In this document: piece by piece, positions 18,093 to 27,111 of the stretch
Position numbering within the stretch: position 1 is the first letter of the stretch
Layout of the letters: each line of letters begins with the position of its first letter
From: CALCKU01 sp964654665
Lineage (GTDB): Bacteria; Pseudomonadota; Alphaproteobacteria; Caulobacterales; Maricaulaceae
Length of the DNA: 64,000 nucleotides
NCBI GenBank assembly: GCA_964654665.1
Contig: CAZZKV010000001.1
Coordinates: 124,001 to 188,000 of the forward strand
Direction of reading: 5' to 3'
The notes under the pieces: model-generated
The model's database searches: none
Seen by the model: the letters and a program-made list of their open reading frames with translations, nothing else
What the model was told of the DNA's origin: nothing
Made by a program: the position numbers and the translations under genes

Positions 18093-20150
18093 TCAAGGCG
18101 TAATCTCATCCAAAAATGAGAGCATGTCATTTTTAACATGGTTTGCCAGAAAGACAGACCCATAGTCTGAGAGATGGTTTGTATCGCTATAAAGCGCGCC
18201 GCCATTCTGAAAACCCAAACACCGATCCATTTTGGGAGGACAGAAAACATCAGAAGGAATAATCGCCATTTGTCCATAATCATCAGCAATCTCGCGGAAA
18301 AGTTGATCCGTGAAAGCCGTGCGGGCTCGCGCGATATCTCTTGGCGAGCCTTGGCAGCGTAGAGCTTGGTTTTTCGCAGATATAAACCACTGCGGAAGGT
18401 CGCTGCATCCGCGCATATTGTGCGGCGGAGGCGGGGGTTGGGATATAAGTATGATTTTTACCCCCTGACGTGTGAGGGTTTTAACGGTATCACGTATTTT
18501 TGTTTCAAAATATTCGCGGGCCGCATTTTGATCTATGACCGTTTTTTTCCGTTTGATAAAAAAGCGGCGCTCAATGTCTATGTCGCCGTAAGGGGATGGT
18601 TCAAGATATTGGGTCCATCGTCCGGTCAAAATAACGCCATCAATTTTTTGATTTTTAATGAGGGATAATAATTCTCGGCGCATAGTACGGCAAGATATGG
18701 AGTTATCCCCTTGAGGCGAAACGCTTGCCCGCATATCTAATAATGGAAAACACCCTGTTCGCCAAGAAAAGATAAATTGCCATTGTTTCCCGTCAGATAT
18801 GTTTTGTGTGAAAGCATCTAACCGTCCAGCATGACTATCACCCGTAACAAGAAATCGTTTTTCGGGTGTACGACTTTGGCCAACAGTATAATTATAACTA
18901 TAGGGTAGCGCTTTTTTTAGGGATAAATTTGTAGCGTTTTGATGTCTCCTAACCTGTTTGGTGGACTGGGTGTCATTAATTTGTGGGATACGTGACGGAA
19001 ATCCGCCGGATTTGACAATAGATAAGGCTATCATGCCGAAGGACGCTAGGCTTAAGAGGGATATCAGTATAAACGGGGATTTTTGACCCGCTAAAACCTT
19101 GCTTTTATTAGGCTGGCGGAAAGGTTGCTCTACAAAGCGGTACATCAGGCCCGCTAGCGCAAATGATATGATTATAATTATTATACTATCGACGAGAGTG
19201 AGTGGCCGGAAGGTATAAGCCTGCCAAAAGACAATAAGTGGCCAATGGATAAGGTAAAGGGAATAGCTGATTAACCCCGTCCAGACGAAAGGGCGCATAG
19301 ATAATATGCGGCCAATGATTGGTGATGGTCCAGCCCAAATGAGTAAAGATGTTCCAAGACAAGGAGGGATAGCCCAAAGCCCGGGAAAGGGTGTTTCTGA
19401 TGTAAATAAAAGGGCGCTTATGATAATAAGTCCAAGACCCAGACCGCAAATAATATCAGCTATAAGCCCTTTGGAAGCCGCCCGCATATTCGGCGCGGCC
19501 AGAATAGCCCCGAGTGCAAATTCACCAAGGCGGAAAGGGAGAAGGTAAAAGGCGGCGTTGGCGTCTTTGCTAAACCAAAAATGAGCGAGCGGAAATCCAA
19601 CTGCGATGAAGGCCATTAATATCCAAAGAATAAGGCGTTGAAGCTTTATTGCATATAAAAATAATAACATCGCAGGCCAGAACATATAAAATTGTTCTTC
19701 TATGCTGAGAGACCATGTGTGCAGCAGGGGTTTGTTGATTGCCGTGGTATCGAAATAGCCGGCTTCATTCCAGAAGAAGATATTAGAGAGGCTTGCGACT
19801 GTATGAAGAAGGGAGTTCCCAAACCGCATGAAATCCTTCGCAGAATATAATAAGAAAGCTGCAAGTGTGGATAGGGCTAAGGTAAATAATAATGCCGGAG
19901 CAAGGCGGCGAATGCGGCGCGCATAAAAATGCCGGAATGAAAACCGGCCATCATTCATGTCTGTTATCAATAAACGTGTTATTAAATAGCCACTAATAAC
20001 AAAAAACACATCTACGCCGACAAAGCCGCCTGTTAAATGACCAATGTGTAGATGAAAGATGACAACAATCAGGACGGCTATTGCCCGTAACCCATCTATA
20101 TCGCTGCGATAAGTCAGCTTAGAGTGTGAGGTGGATGTCATAGACATCAT
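18093..20150 (-). CDS. OafA-type membrane acyltransferase with C-terminal SGNH domain
   Basis: 685 residues. The N-terminal acyltransferase-3 domain (about 12-360, around ten membrane spans) starts YRSDIDGLRAIAVLIVVIFH and has GGFVGVDVFFVISGYLIT, then HTWSLSIEEQFYMFWP; this is the OafA/YrhL pattern. The periplasmic C-terminal SGNH hydrolase-like domain has LVTGDSHAGRLDAF near residue 430 and a later TNHLSDYGS block with the Asp/His pair. It probably adds an acetyl or other acyl group to a surface glycan. No obvious ribosome site precedes the start at 20150; MTSTSH three codons in is also possible. Confidence 0.92.
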   Translation of the reverse strand: MMSMTSTSHSKLTYRSDIDGLRAIAVLIVVIFHLHIGHLTGGFVGVDVFFVISGYLITRLLITDMNDGRFSFRHFYARRIRRLAPALLFTLALSTLAAFLLYSAKDFMRFGNSLLHTVASLSNIFFWNEAGYFDTTAINKPLLHTWSLSIEEQFYMFWPAMLLFLYAIKLQRLILWILMAFIAVGFPLAHFWFSKDANAAFYLLPFRLGEFALGAILAAPNMRAASKGLIADIICGLGLGLIIISALLFTSETPFPGLWAIPPCLGTSLLIWAGPSPIIGRILSMRPFVWTGLISYSLYLIHWPLIVFWQAYTFRPLTLVDSIIIIIISFALAGLMYRFVEQPFRQPNKSKVLAGQKSPFILISLLSLASFGMIALSIVKSGGFPSRIPQINDTQSTKQVRRHQNATNLSLKKALPYSYNYTVGQSRTPEKRFLVTGDSHAGRLDAFTQNISDGKQWQFIFSWRTGCFPLLDMRASVSPQGDNSISCRTMRRELLSLIKNQKIDGVILTGRWTQYLEPSPYGDIDIERRFFIKRKKTVIDQNAAREYFETKIRDTVKTLTRQGVKIILISQPPPPPHNMRGCSDLPQWFISAKNQALRCQGSPRDIARARTAFTDQLFREIADDYGQMAIIPSDVFCPPKMDRCLGFQNGGALYSDTNHLSDYGSVFLANHVKNDMLSFLDEITP

Positions 20151-20182
20151 TAAGCGTGAAATATAGCTTGGTTCAAGCCTTA

Positions 20183-21017
20183 TTAAGGAGCATAAATTGT
20201 ATGGGTAACATCCGCACCCAGATGTCCAGTGCCCATGGAAAAGTCGTAAGACGTGCCGGTTACACTAGCCCCTTGCGAACGATATAAGGATGCAAAAAGA
20301 GACGATTGTGAAAAGATATTTCCGGGATTGAGAGCTGTTTTTTGGCCGCCATCAAAGACTTTTACGGGCCCTAATGCGAGGTCTGCTAAAGTATTATTGG
20401 ATCCGGCCCCGCCTAAAACTATGCCGTTGCCGCCAATAGATGGCCGTTGGGCTGCGGAATTTGGTGGAAACTCAAGAAAATTATACCGGATATTACGATA
20501 ATCAAGTGACGAAAGATCACCGCTTGTCGTTAAATTAGTGGCTTCACCAAAAATGTCAAAAGGCGCATTGAAGGCGACAAAAAAAGTCAAATCGATTGTC
20601 TGTATTTAGAAGATCAATATTAGTATCGTCATCGATGCCAAATGCGGTATAGCTGTCATTTGCATCAAGCACTTGAAAGGTCGGGTTATTAGTATAATTC
20701 CCGCCAAAAGTCTGTCCCGTTATCTCAAAGGGAAATCCGACTGTACTGCCGTCACTAATGGCGTCAAATGGGAAAACAACAGGTACACCGTCCTGTGCAA
20801 TGATATCTGTTCCGGCTGTACCAGAACTAACATTGTCCAGTAGAACGAAATCATGTGCGAGTGGGGCTTCAAACCCATTTTCGAGAAAGTCACGGGCTGC
20901 GAAACGATTATAACGGACCCGGCTTTAAAATAGGGACGGTCAATAACGGAACCAAAGGCCTCTGAGGATAGGAATACGGTTGATAGGGCAAAAGATAAGT
21001 ATATTGTTTTTTTTCAT
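20183..21017 (-). pseudogene. Secreted protein gene broken by three frameshifts
   Basis: Read on the minus strand from ATG 21017, a signal peptide follows (MKK then TIYLSFALSTVFLSSEAFG) but only after changing frame at an A8 run (21007-21014). The frame changes again near 20924-20930 (AAA; one more A would restore it) and a third time at a T7 run (20579-20585), after which it stays open to the stop at 20183. The joined product is about 275 residues, with an exported N-terminus, a Gly/Asn/Thr-rich body (GGNYTNNPTFQVLDANDSYT; NGIVLGGAGSNNTLADLAL) and an end THTIYAP. I do not recognise the family. All three shifts are in homopolymers, so sequencing error must be excluded before calling it dead. 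Confidence 0.7.
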
Positions 21018-21134
21018 TATTATTCATACCAATCACACGTTTTCAATCTGAATAAATTCTATTGAAAGTGAGAGGTTAAGCAGTGATTTATATTTTGTGT
21101 TCACCCGTATAGGGATAAGACTGTCGGGATAGTG

Positions 21135-22394
21135 TTAGCGATATTTAAAAGGTAAAATATCGGCTTTTAACGGATTATAACGGTCTCGCAATTTTGTTTG
21201 CCGGGTTTCTAATGATTGTATTACCCCCTCAATCATGATGAATTGGGGAGAGGATGTTATCTCAAGTGGATCGCCGTCCCAAATAACGACTGTATCTGAG
21301 CCTGATGCTAGCGTAGCTGTATCAAGATTAAACCAAGTCGCCGGAACAAGGGATATGGCTCTAAAGGCTTTGTCCCATGATAGTCCATTGGCAACGGCAT
21401 TACCGGCATGTTGTGGCAGGACACGGCCATTATGACCCGGGTCTTGGGTCCAATTCATAATTGCATAGTCGACACCGGCTTCATCCAGAAGAATTATATT
21501 ATCGGCCCGTGTTCCCGCCTGATCAAAGCTTGAAGGTAGATTTTCATGCGGGTCTACCATAATTTTAATCTGTGCGGCTTTAAGGGCATCGGTAATCAAC
21601 CAGCCTTCAGCCCCGCCGGCAATGATAATATCCAGATTGCCATAATCTTTTTTTAATTGGATAATGTTCATGATATCAGCAGCACGGTTAGCAGCGATAA
21701 TAAGTGGAATCTGTCCGCGCGCAGCGGAGGCTAATGCCGCGGCATCACGCCGTGATAATGCATCACCATCGCGTGGCGATTTGAAGCGCGCAGGATAGGC
21801 ACTTGCATCATCTAATGCGGCCCGTAATTGCGAAAGAGCAGCGGCGCGTGATCCTCCTGCCAGGCCTGTGCCGCGTTCGCCCAACTGGACAAAAACAAAA
21901 CTTTCTGAAGATATAATAGAATCAAATTGACCTGATGTGGTTACAATCGCTCCGGTTCCGCCGAAAATATTATGACCAGCCCCCGGTATAATTGCGGCGT
22001 GGGTTATCCCTTCAATGCGAGTGACTGCGATTGCCGATGATTTTGGATTAAAACTATCTGCGGCAAGATCAGAAACGGATGTGTTTGCTTCAGCCGCCCG
22101 GATATCGTTAGTCGCGCTTTCCAGCCCAATGTCAACTAAACCTATTTGAGAATAGGCCAGAAAAAGGCCGGGCGTTACCCATTGATTGGTTCCGTCAATT
22201 TGAGTTGCGTTATCAGGAGGCGTCAATTGCGCAGCAATACGCGTAATTTTACCATCTTGAATGATAATATCAGCTTTATCGAGTGTGCCGGACGCTGTAT
22301 TGGTAACAACCTTGGCATTATCAATGAAGAAGGTTTGCGCATACGCGGGAAGCGGTAAAGAGCATAGGGCAAAAATCAGCAGCCATTTTTTCAT
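21135..22394 (-). CDS. Secreted amidohydrolase-like protein, probably non-catalytic
   Basis: 419 residues with a signal peptide (MKKWLLIFALCSLPLPAYAQ), so periplasmic. The overall amidohydrolase layout is present: beta-sandwich start with IIQDGKITRIAAQL, then QWVTPGLFLAYSQIG, AIIPGAGHNIFGGTGA, AFRAISLVPATWF and ending VVIWDGDPLEITS. The metal-binding HxH expected after TPG is replaced by LFLAYS, and the later HCxR and HSDD motifs are missing. It overlaps the next amidohydrolase by 1 bp (TAATG), so the two are made together, perhaps as an active/inactive pair. Confidence 0.88.
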   Translation of the reverse strand: MKKWLLIFALCSLPLPAYAQTFFIDNAKVVTNTASGTLDKADIIIQDGKITRIAAQLTPPDNATQIDGTNQWVTPGLFLAYSQIGLVDIGLESATNDIRAAEANTSVSDLAADSFNPKSSAIAVTRIEGITHAAIIPGAGHNIFGGTGAIVTTSGQFDSIISSESFVFVQLGERGTGLAGGSRAAALSQLRAALDDASAYPARFKSPRDGDALSRRDAAALASAARGQIPLIIAANRAADIMNIIQLKKDYGNLDIIIAGGAEGWLITDALKAAQIKIMVDPHENLPSSFDQAGTRADNIILLDEAGVDYAIMNWTQDPGHNGRVLPQHAGNAVANGLSWDKAFRAISLVPATWFNLDTATLASGSDTVVIWDGDPLEITSSPQFIMIEGVIQSLETRQTKLRDRYNPLKADILPFKYR

Positions 22395-23767
22395 TATTCA
22401 TCGCCTATCTGGCCGAGTTTAAAGTCGGATTTTGGTTTGAGTCCGGCCGCACGGTCAAAGACAACTGCGCCGTCAATCATCACTTTTTCGGGCCGAGCAT
22501 AGACAGAAAAGGGGTCTGTATTCCATAAAACAATATCGGCTCGTTTACCTATTTCTAAAGCTCCAATTTCGTCGGATAACCCTAAAGCTTTCGCGGGATT
22601 AGAGGTCATCCAAGCCATAGCGTCTGCTTTTGAAATCCCAAGACCCGCCTTATTACCATCCGACCACGCTTTGGCCGTTTCCTGATTAAGCCGTTGTACG
22701 CCCAGCGGGTCATCTGAATGGATCATCGCACAGGCGCCTTGCGCATGAACAAAAGGAATGTTTTCGCGAATAGTGTCATAGGCTTCCATTTTAAAGCCCC
22801 ACCAATCGGCCCACATTGCAGCGCAGGTTCCGGCATCTTTGAGTAAGTCGCCGATTTTATAGGCTTCTATCGCATGATGAAAAGTTGTGACCTTATAATC
22901 GAACTCTTTGGCTAAATCGAGAATTTGCGCCATTTCATCAGCACGATAGCAATGCATTTGTACCAAAATATCACCCGATAATACGCCGGCTAACGTTTCC
23001 AGTTGTAAATCCCGTTTTACATCTTTACCGGCATCCTGCTTCTTTTTATAGGCGGCGGCCTTGATCCAATGTTTCCGATAACCGGCGACATTGCCCATGC
23101 GTGATGCTGGCCCGCCCTTTTGCCCATAAACACGTTTAGGGTTTTCCCCGCAGGCCATTTTCAGCGTGTAAGGCGCCCCGGGATGTTTCATGCCTTGAAC
23201 AGTACGCGATGGTATGTTGCGCAAGGTTACGCCACGCCCACCGAACAGATTGGCTGAACCGGGTAAAACATGCAGAGTTGTTATCCCGCCGGCTAGTGCT
23301 TCATCAAAGCCGGGGTCTTGAGGCCAAACCCCATGTTCTGCATATACTTCGGCCGTATTCGGGCTTGTGGCTTCATTGCCGTCGCCATGAGCGCGCACGC
23401 CGGGGGCGGGGTAATTGCCAAGATGCGAATGAACATCGATTATGCCGGGGGTAATATATTTCCCTCCTGCATCAATTGTCACAGCTGCGCCTTTTCCATC
23501 TATATCGGCACCAATCGCTTTAATTTTCCCATCGCTTATCAAAATGGCCCCAGATTGTATTTCACCTCCAAGACCATCAAAAATATGGGCATTGGTAATG
23601 AATGTCGTCTCAGACGGTAAAGGGGTATAGGTAGACGCAAACGCTGCCGTATGGTCGTTGTTATTTTTACTCTCGATATCGGTTTTATTTTCACACCCAC
23701 CCAGCAGGAGCGCCGAAGCCAGGGAGGTATTTGTCAAAATGACCGTCAGTTTATGTTTTAATGTCAT
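22394..23767 (-). CDS. Amidohydrolase family lipoprotein, metal site intact
   Basis: 457 residues with a lipoprotein signal (ALLLGGC, cysteine about 25), so membrane-anchored in the envelope. It resembles imidazolonepropionase-type amidohydrolases. Metal ligands are visible: HSH in GIIDVHSHLGNY, a histidine in QMHCYR, TTFHHAIEAY and the catalytic aspartate in MIHSDDPLGV. The tail GKRADIVLWNTDPFSVYARP is typical. The substrate is unknown; cyclic or N-acyl amides or dipeptides are possible. First gene of the pair with the downstream inactive paralogue. Confidence 0.92.
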   Translation of the reverse strand: MTLKHKLTVILTNTSLASALLLGGCENKTDIESKNNNDHTAAFASTYTPLPSETTFITNAHIFDGLGGEIQSGAILISDGKIKAIGADIDGKGAAVTIDAGGKYITPGIIDVHSHLGNYPAPGVRAHGDGNEATSPNTAEVYAEHGVWPQDPGFDEALAGGITTLHVLPGSANLFGGRGVTLRNIPSRTVQGMKHPGAPYTLKMACGENPKRVYGQKGGPASRMGNVAGYRKHWIKAAAYKKKQDAGKDVKRDLQLETLAGVLSGDILVQMHCYRADEMAQILDLAKEFDYKVTTFHHAIEAYKIGDLLKDAGTCAAMWADWWGFKMEAYDTIRENIPFVHAQGACAMIHSDDPLGVQRLNQETAKAWSDGNKAGLGISKADAMAWMTSNPAKALGLSDEIGALEIGKRADIVLWNTDPFSVYARPEKVMIDGAVVFDRAAGLKPKSDFKLGQIGDE

Positions 23768-23807
23768 ATATGTTGATAACCAGCCTCTTGCAGTCTGACA
23801 ATAAGCT

Positions 23808-23999
23808 TTATTCTGTCCGTAATATATCCAGCCGTTTAGGAAGTTCGGTCATAATAAAGGCCCGTTTTGCCGGACTGTAGTTAATCCATTGCGCAATTTC
23901 ATCACGGGAACGCCCACACCCTTTGCAAAGACCCCGGTTAAGGTCCAAGTCGCAAATAAGCTTGCAAGGACTTTCAATCACGGGTGTTTGAGATAACAT
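23808..23999 (-). CDS. DUF1289 small Cys-rich protein
   Basis: 63 residues of the DUF1289 family. The four cysteines sit as SPCKLICDLD and GLCKGCGRS, followed by RDEIAQWINYSPAKRAFIM, the family core. A metal-binding role is likely (inference). It lies 40 bp upstream of the amidohydrolase lipoprotein on the same strand and downstream of the DUF2891 gene. Confidence 0.9.
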   Translation of the reverse strand: MLSQTPVIESPCKLICDLDLNRGLCKGCGRSRDEIAQWINYSPAKRAFIMTELPKRLDILRTE

Positions 24000-24030
24000 A
24001 ACTCAGCCTTGGTCATTTGATGTTTCGGGA

Positions 24031-25203
24031 TCATTTAGTGTTTTGGGCATGCCCGCGGTCCGTCATGAGGTAAGTTGCAAAGCTGGCTAACCAATGCGAA
24101 CCGGAATAATGCTCGGCAGAAACGGCGGCTACGCCTGTATCGGCATGGACTTTTGCCGCGGCTACAAGAGAGGCTTCTCGCGGATCACCCTCTGGTAATG
24201 CGCGAGCAATATTATAAAGGTTCCAGGCGCGTGAAGAATTAACGCCGTCAAGATGAACAAGTTTGCCATCACTGGCATCGGTCACAATGCCGGGGGATAA
24301 CCAATCACCGCTCCCATCCACCGGTATGGCGGGCATGAAAGCCGTTAACCAGTTTGAAAAGGCTTCGGCATTCATAATCCGGCGCATGAGATCCGCTTCC
24401 ATGAGACAAGGCGAGAGGAAATCTTCTCCACTGGGTTCATATTCGAGAGGACAATTAATGTCGGTTTTATGGAAAGCCAAGCTGCGCTCAATTATAAGAC
24501 GTTCCATGTCTGAATCACCTGCTATACGGGCCCAATCCAACATAAGTCCAAAAGCAAAAGCGCTTTGATTATGGGTTCCAAGACGTATGGGATAGGCTAG
24601 TTTGGGTAGCCAAGCCTTAAGGCTATCAGCAATATCGGTTTCCAATGGCTTTAGATCTTCTAGCCATTGTGTCGCCTGCGCAGCATCTGGCGAGCCGCTT
24701 GCGGATAACTCTCGCAATTCCGCCGTTAATTGTAAAAACCATGCAAGACCATAGGGGCGCTCCCATGACCCGCGTGCAGGGCGAGAAAAATTGGCAATTT
24801 CGCCTGCGATATTTTTCGATGTAAAGCTTGTATTCAATGTCTCGATAGCTTTGTCTCTCCATGCAGCCTTTTGCGGACCCTTATGTAACAAGCGCACTAA
24901 AAGCCAATGACCGTGTACGGCGCTATGCCAATCAAAACACCCGTAAAAGACCGGGAATATATCTTTGGGCCGCCCAATGGCTTCGGCTGATTGTGTGGTG
25001 CGTGATATTTTGTTGGGAAATTCTTGGTGTGCACAACTTAGGGCTAGAGCGGAAAACCGGTTCGCCAGTTCAGGTGATATTTGATCCGGATATTCAAAAG
25101 CGGTGATGGCATCTAAGGGTTTTTGGGTGTTATTGGTTTGAGGCTGGCAGGCTATGAGGCTAGCAGCCAATAAAACAAAAAACTGTAATTTAACCGTTTT
25201 CAT
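24031..25203 (-). CDS. DUF2891 family lipoprotein
   Basis: 390 residues with a lipoprotein signal (LLAASLIAC, cysteine 19). The body matches DUF2891: LALSCAHQEFPNKI near the start, then VFYGCFDWHSAVHGHWLLVRLL, and FLQLTAELRELS. The helical repeat-like sequence suggests an alpha/alpha toroid, as in many glycan-active enzymes; activity is unknown. It starts inside the end of the secreted protein gene at 25190-25978 (14 bp overlap), so the two are coupled. Confidence 0.9.
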   Translation of the reverse strand: MKTVKLQFFVLLAASLIACQPQTNNTQKPLDAITAFEYPDQISPELANRFSALALSCAHQEFPNKISRTTQSAEAIGRPKDIFPVFYGCFDWHSAVHGHWLLVRLLHKGPQKAAWRDKAIETLNTSFTSKNIAGEIANFSRPARGSWERPYGLAWFLQLTAELRELSASGSPDAAQATQWLEDLKPLETDIADSLKAWLPKLAYPIRLGTHNQSAFAFGLMLDWARIAGDSDMERLIIERSLAFHKTDINCPLEYEPSGEDFLSPCLMEADLMRRIMNAEAFSNWLTAFMPAIPVDGSGDWLSPGIVTDASDGKLVHLDGVNSSRAWNLYNIARALPEGDPREASLVAAAKVHADTGVAAVSAEHYSGSHWLASFATYLMTDRGHAQNTK

Positions 25204-25978
25204 CCTCGGCCCCTTTACTAAAGCGTTTGAGCGTTTTTACGCTCGGTGTTGGCGATAGCTTATGAGGGCCACCAGAAATTTCAATCCGGTCGATGGCTTT
25301 TTTTTCTAATTTATCAAATGAAAAAATATGCATATCTTTATAGGTCTCAAGAGGGATTTGCCATTTTTGAGTACCCTTAATGGCCGTAATCTGGGCGGGT
25401 GTTTTCCTATCTTCATAGGTCAGGGCGATATAGTTCATGGTTCCGATGAACATAGATATGGCGCTGGGGACCATTTTTTTGATATGTTTTGTACCGTCTT
25501 TTACGCCTTCTTTCAGTTGGGTTAATGTATAGCTGCCATCACGGTCATTAAAGTAAGGAGACAAGCCCATTTCGAAATAAAGTCCTTCATCATATTGCGA
25601 TTTATGAGCACGCGATGGGTCGGTAACGCATATGTCAGATTGTGGTACTGTTCGTAACGTTTTTTCAAAGTCCGGTGTTTCGCCGCTGGGTAATATAGGG
25701 ACTTCAATCTCCTTATTACCATCTCTCAAAAACAAACGTTCAGCCATAAGGCCGCCGTCTTTTATTAAAAACCGGGGGGCAATAGTTACATTGACAATAT
25801 CCCGATGTTGATCTTTGACTTGAGCCATTCTGTCTAACATTTTGACAACACCTTTGGCCGGATAACAAAAGACGTCGCCGCGGCTTTTTTCCGCTGCAAA
25901 GGCCGGAGAACTAATCGCAAAATTTATAGCGATAATAAAAAAAATAATACGCATGAAAAATCTATATAGTGTTTGCAC
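25190..25978 (-). CDS. Secreted protein, paralogue of its neighbour, unknown family
   Basis: 262 residues. GTG 25978 has AAGGA about 10 nt upstream; ATG 25954 is the alternative. The signal peptide is FFIIAINFAISSPAFA. The mature part shares ordered blocks with the protein at 26047-26793: an FCYPAKGV start, GSYTLTQLKEGVKDG, KKMVPSAISMFIGTMNYIAL and SGGPHKLSPTPSVKTLKRF. Two or three cysteines remain in the mature part. I do not recognise a family. The duplication and coupling to DUF2891 suggest an envelope role. Confidence 0.82.
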   Translation of the reverse strand: MQTLYRFFMRIIFFIIAINFAISSPAFAAEKSRGDVFCYPAKGVVKMLDRMAQVKDQHRDIVNVTIAPRFLIKDGGLMAERLFLRDGNKEIEVPILPSGETPDFEKTLRTVPQSDICVTDPSRAHKSQYDEGLYFEMGLSPYFNDRDGSYTLTQLKEGVKDGTKHIKKMVPSAISMFIGTMNYIALTYEDRKTPAQITAIKGTQKWQIPLETYKDMHIFSFDKLEKKAIDRIEISGGPHKLSPTPSVKTLKRFSKGAEDENG

Positions 25979-26046
25979 GACAGCGTCATCCTTACATTAC
26001 ATGTGAGATAGGGACATATCAGATTTGGGTCATATCAGATACGGGG

Positions 26047-26793
26047 TTAATTTCCCGACAGCCCAAGAGACTTCATTTTTTTCACGCTCGGTACAGGCAT
26101 GATTTTATGAATTCCGCCCGTTACATTCAGATGTTTCATACCGCTTATTTCAAGGTCTTTTAAAGCGATGACCTGTCCGCTGCCAAAGTGCTCTATAGCG
26201 GGCAACTCAGTAGGGCTTCCGTCTTTTGTGACCGTAATAGACAAGCGCGATTGTTTATCCTCTGGGACGATCATAATATGGGTCATTTTGGGTACGAATA
26301 TAGACATTGGGCCGCTAAAGAGTTTTTTATACCAGCTTTTTCCGTCTTTTACACCGTCAGTTAATTCCGCCAGAGAATAGCGACCTGACGTGTTTTTAAA
26401 AGAAATGTCTGCCCCGCCTGACAATCCGAATCGCGTATTGTCATTGCGGTTGTGATCCTCGCCGCACAGCTTTGCCTCTTTAGAAACGGATGCTAATTTA
26501 TCAAAATCTGTTATTTTTCCATCCGGTGCTATTGTTAGGTCCAACTCTATTGTGCCGTCCTTGATGAAAAAGCGCTCTGGCGGTCGATAATTATCGTCTG
26601 TTCTAAATTTCATATCCATAACAGCATGGAGTGTGTCACGTTTTTCTGTCTTTATATTATCAAATTTCTTGAAAAAACTGCGGAGGGATTGTGCAGGAAA
26701 ACACCGCACAGGGTCATCGGAAGCCTCATTCGCTGTAGCTGGCAGATGTGTCAGTAATGCTATTAGCACGATCAACCCGTAATATTGTTTCAT
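26047..26793 (-). CDS. Secreted protein, tandem paralogue, unknown family
   Basis: 248 residues with a signal peptide (YYGLIVLIALLTHLPATA). It shares with the next gene (25190-25978) an RCFPAQSL start, SGRYSLAELTDGVKDG, KKLFSGPMSIFVPKMTHIMI and TGGIHKIMPVPSVKKMKSL. Similarity is clear but well diverged, so the duplication is old. Cysteines at the start (RCF) and middle (AKLCGED) match those of the paralogue and may form a disulfide. Its promoter should lie in the 148 bp divergent region shared with lptM/lysA. Confidence 0.82.
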   Translation of the reverse strand: MKQYYGLIVLIALLTHLPATANEASDDPVRCFPAQSLRSFFKKFDNIKTEKRDTLHAVMDMKFRTDDNYRPPERFFIKDGTIELDLTIAPDGKITDFDKLASVSKEAKLCGEDHNRNDNTRFGLSGGADISFKNTSGRYSLAELTDGVKDGKSWYKKLFSGPMSIFVPKMTHIMIVPEDKQSRLSITVTKDGSPTELPAIEHFGSGQVIALKDLEISGMKHLNVTGGIHKIMPVPSVKKMKSLGLSGN

Positions 26794-26941
26794 GGATAAC
26801 CCTATTGAATTTTCAAAAGAGGAAAGGCTATCTGTGTGATGTTTACCAGTTAAAAATTGCTCATGAAATCGCCGTAATTCTGACTCGACCTAGCGGCCTA
26901 TCCCACATAGAAGACATTATGAACTCATGGAGCCGTTAGAT

Positions 26942-27106
26942 ATGAAACCTGCTAAATATCGCCGTCTTATTGCCTTAAGTCTTGCTGCGAGCTTTTTTCT
27001 GGCTGCCTGTGGCATTCGTGGGGATTTGAAACGGCCGGACCCACTCTGGGGTAAAAAACCACACGCTGAAGATACGGCTGAAAAACCTGTTGGTGAAAAC
27101 AGCTAA
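26942..27106 (+). CDS. lptM: LptM (YifL)-like small lipoprotein
   Basis: 54 residues, too short for most gene callers. The signal peptide LIALSLAASFFLAAC ends in a lipobox with the cysteine at 23, followed directly by GIRGDLKRPDPLW. This CGxxGxLxxP start matches the LptM/YifL family, which helps mature the LptD-LptE outer-membrane LPS translocon. It lies 5 bp upstream of lysA, a neighbourhood often seen for this family in proteobacteria. The tail (about 20 residues) is charged and probably disordered. Confidence 0.85.
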   Translation: MKPAKYRRLIALSLAASFFLAACGIRGDLKRPDPLWGKKPHAEDTAEKPVGENS

Positions 27107-27111
27107 AGATT

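Noticed and set aside
26748..26939. 63-residue frame just before lptM
   Set aside because: No ribosome site, overlaps the start of the divergent secreted-protein gene, no recognisable similarity.
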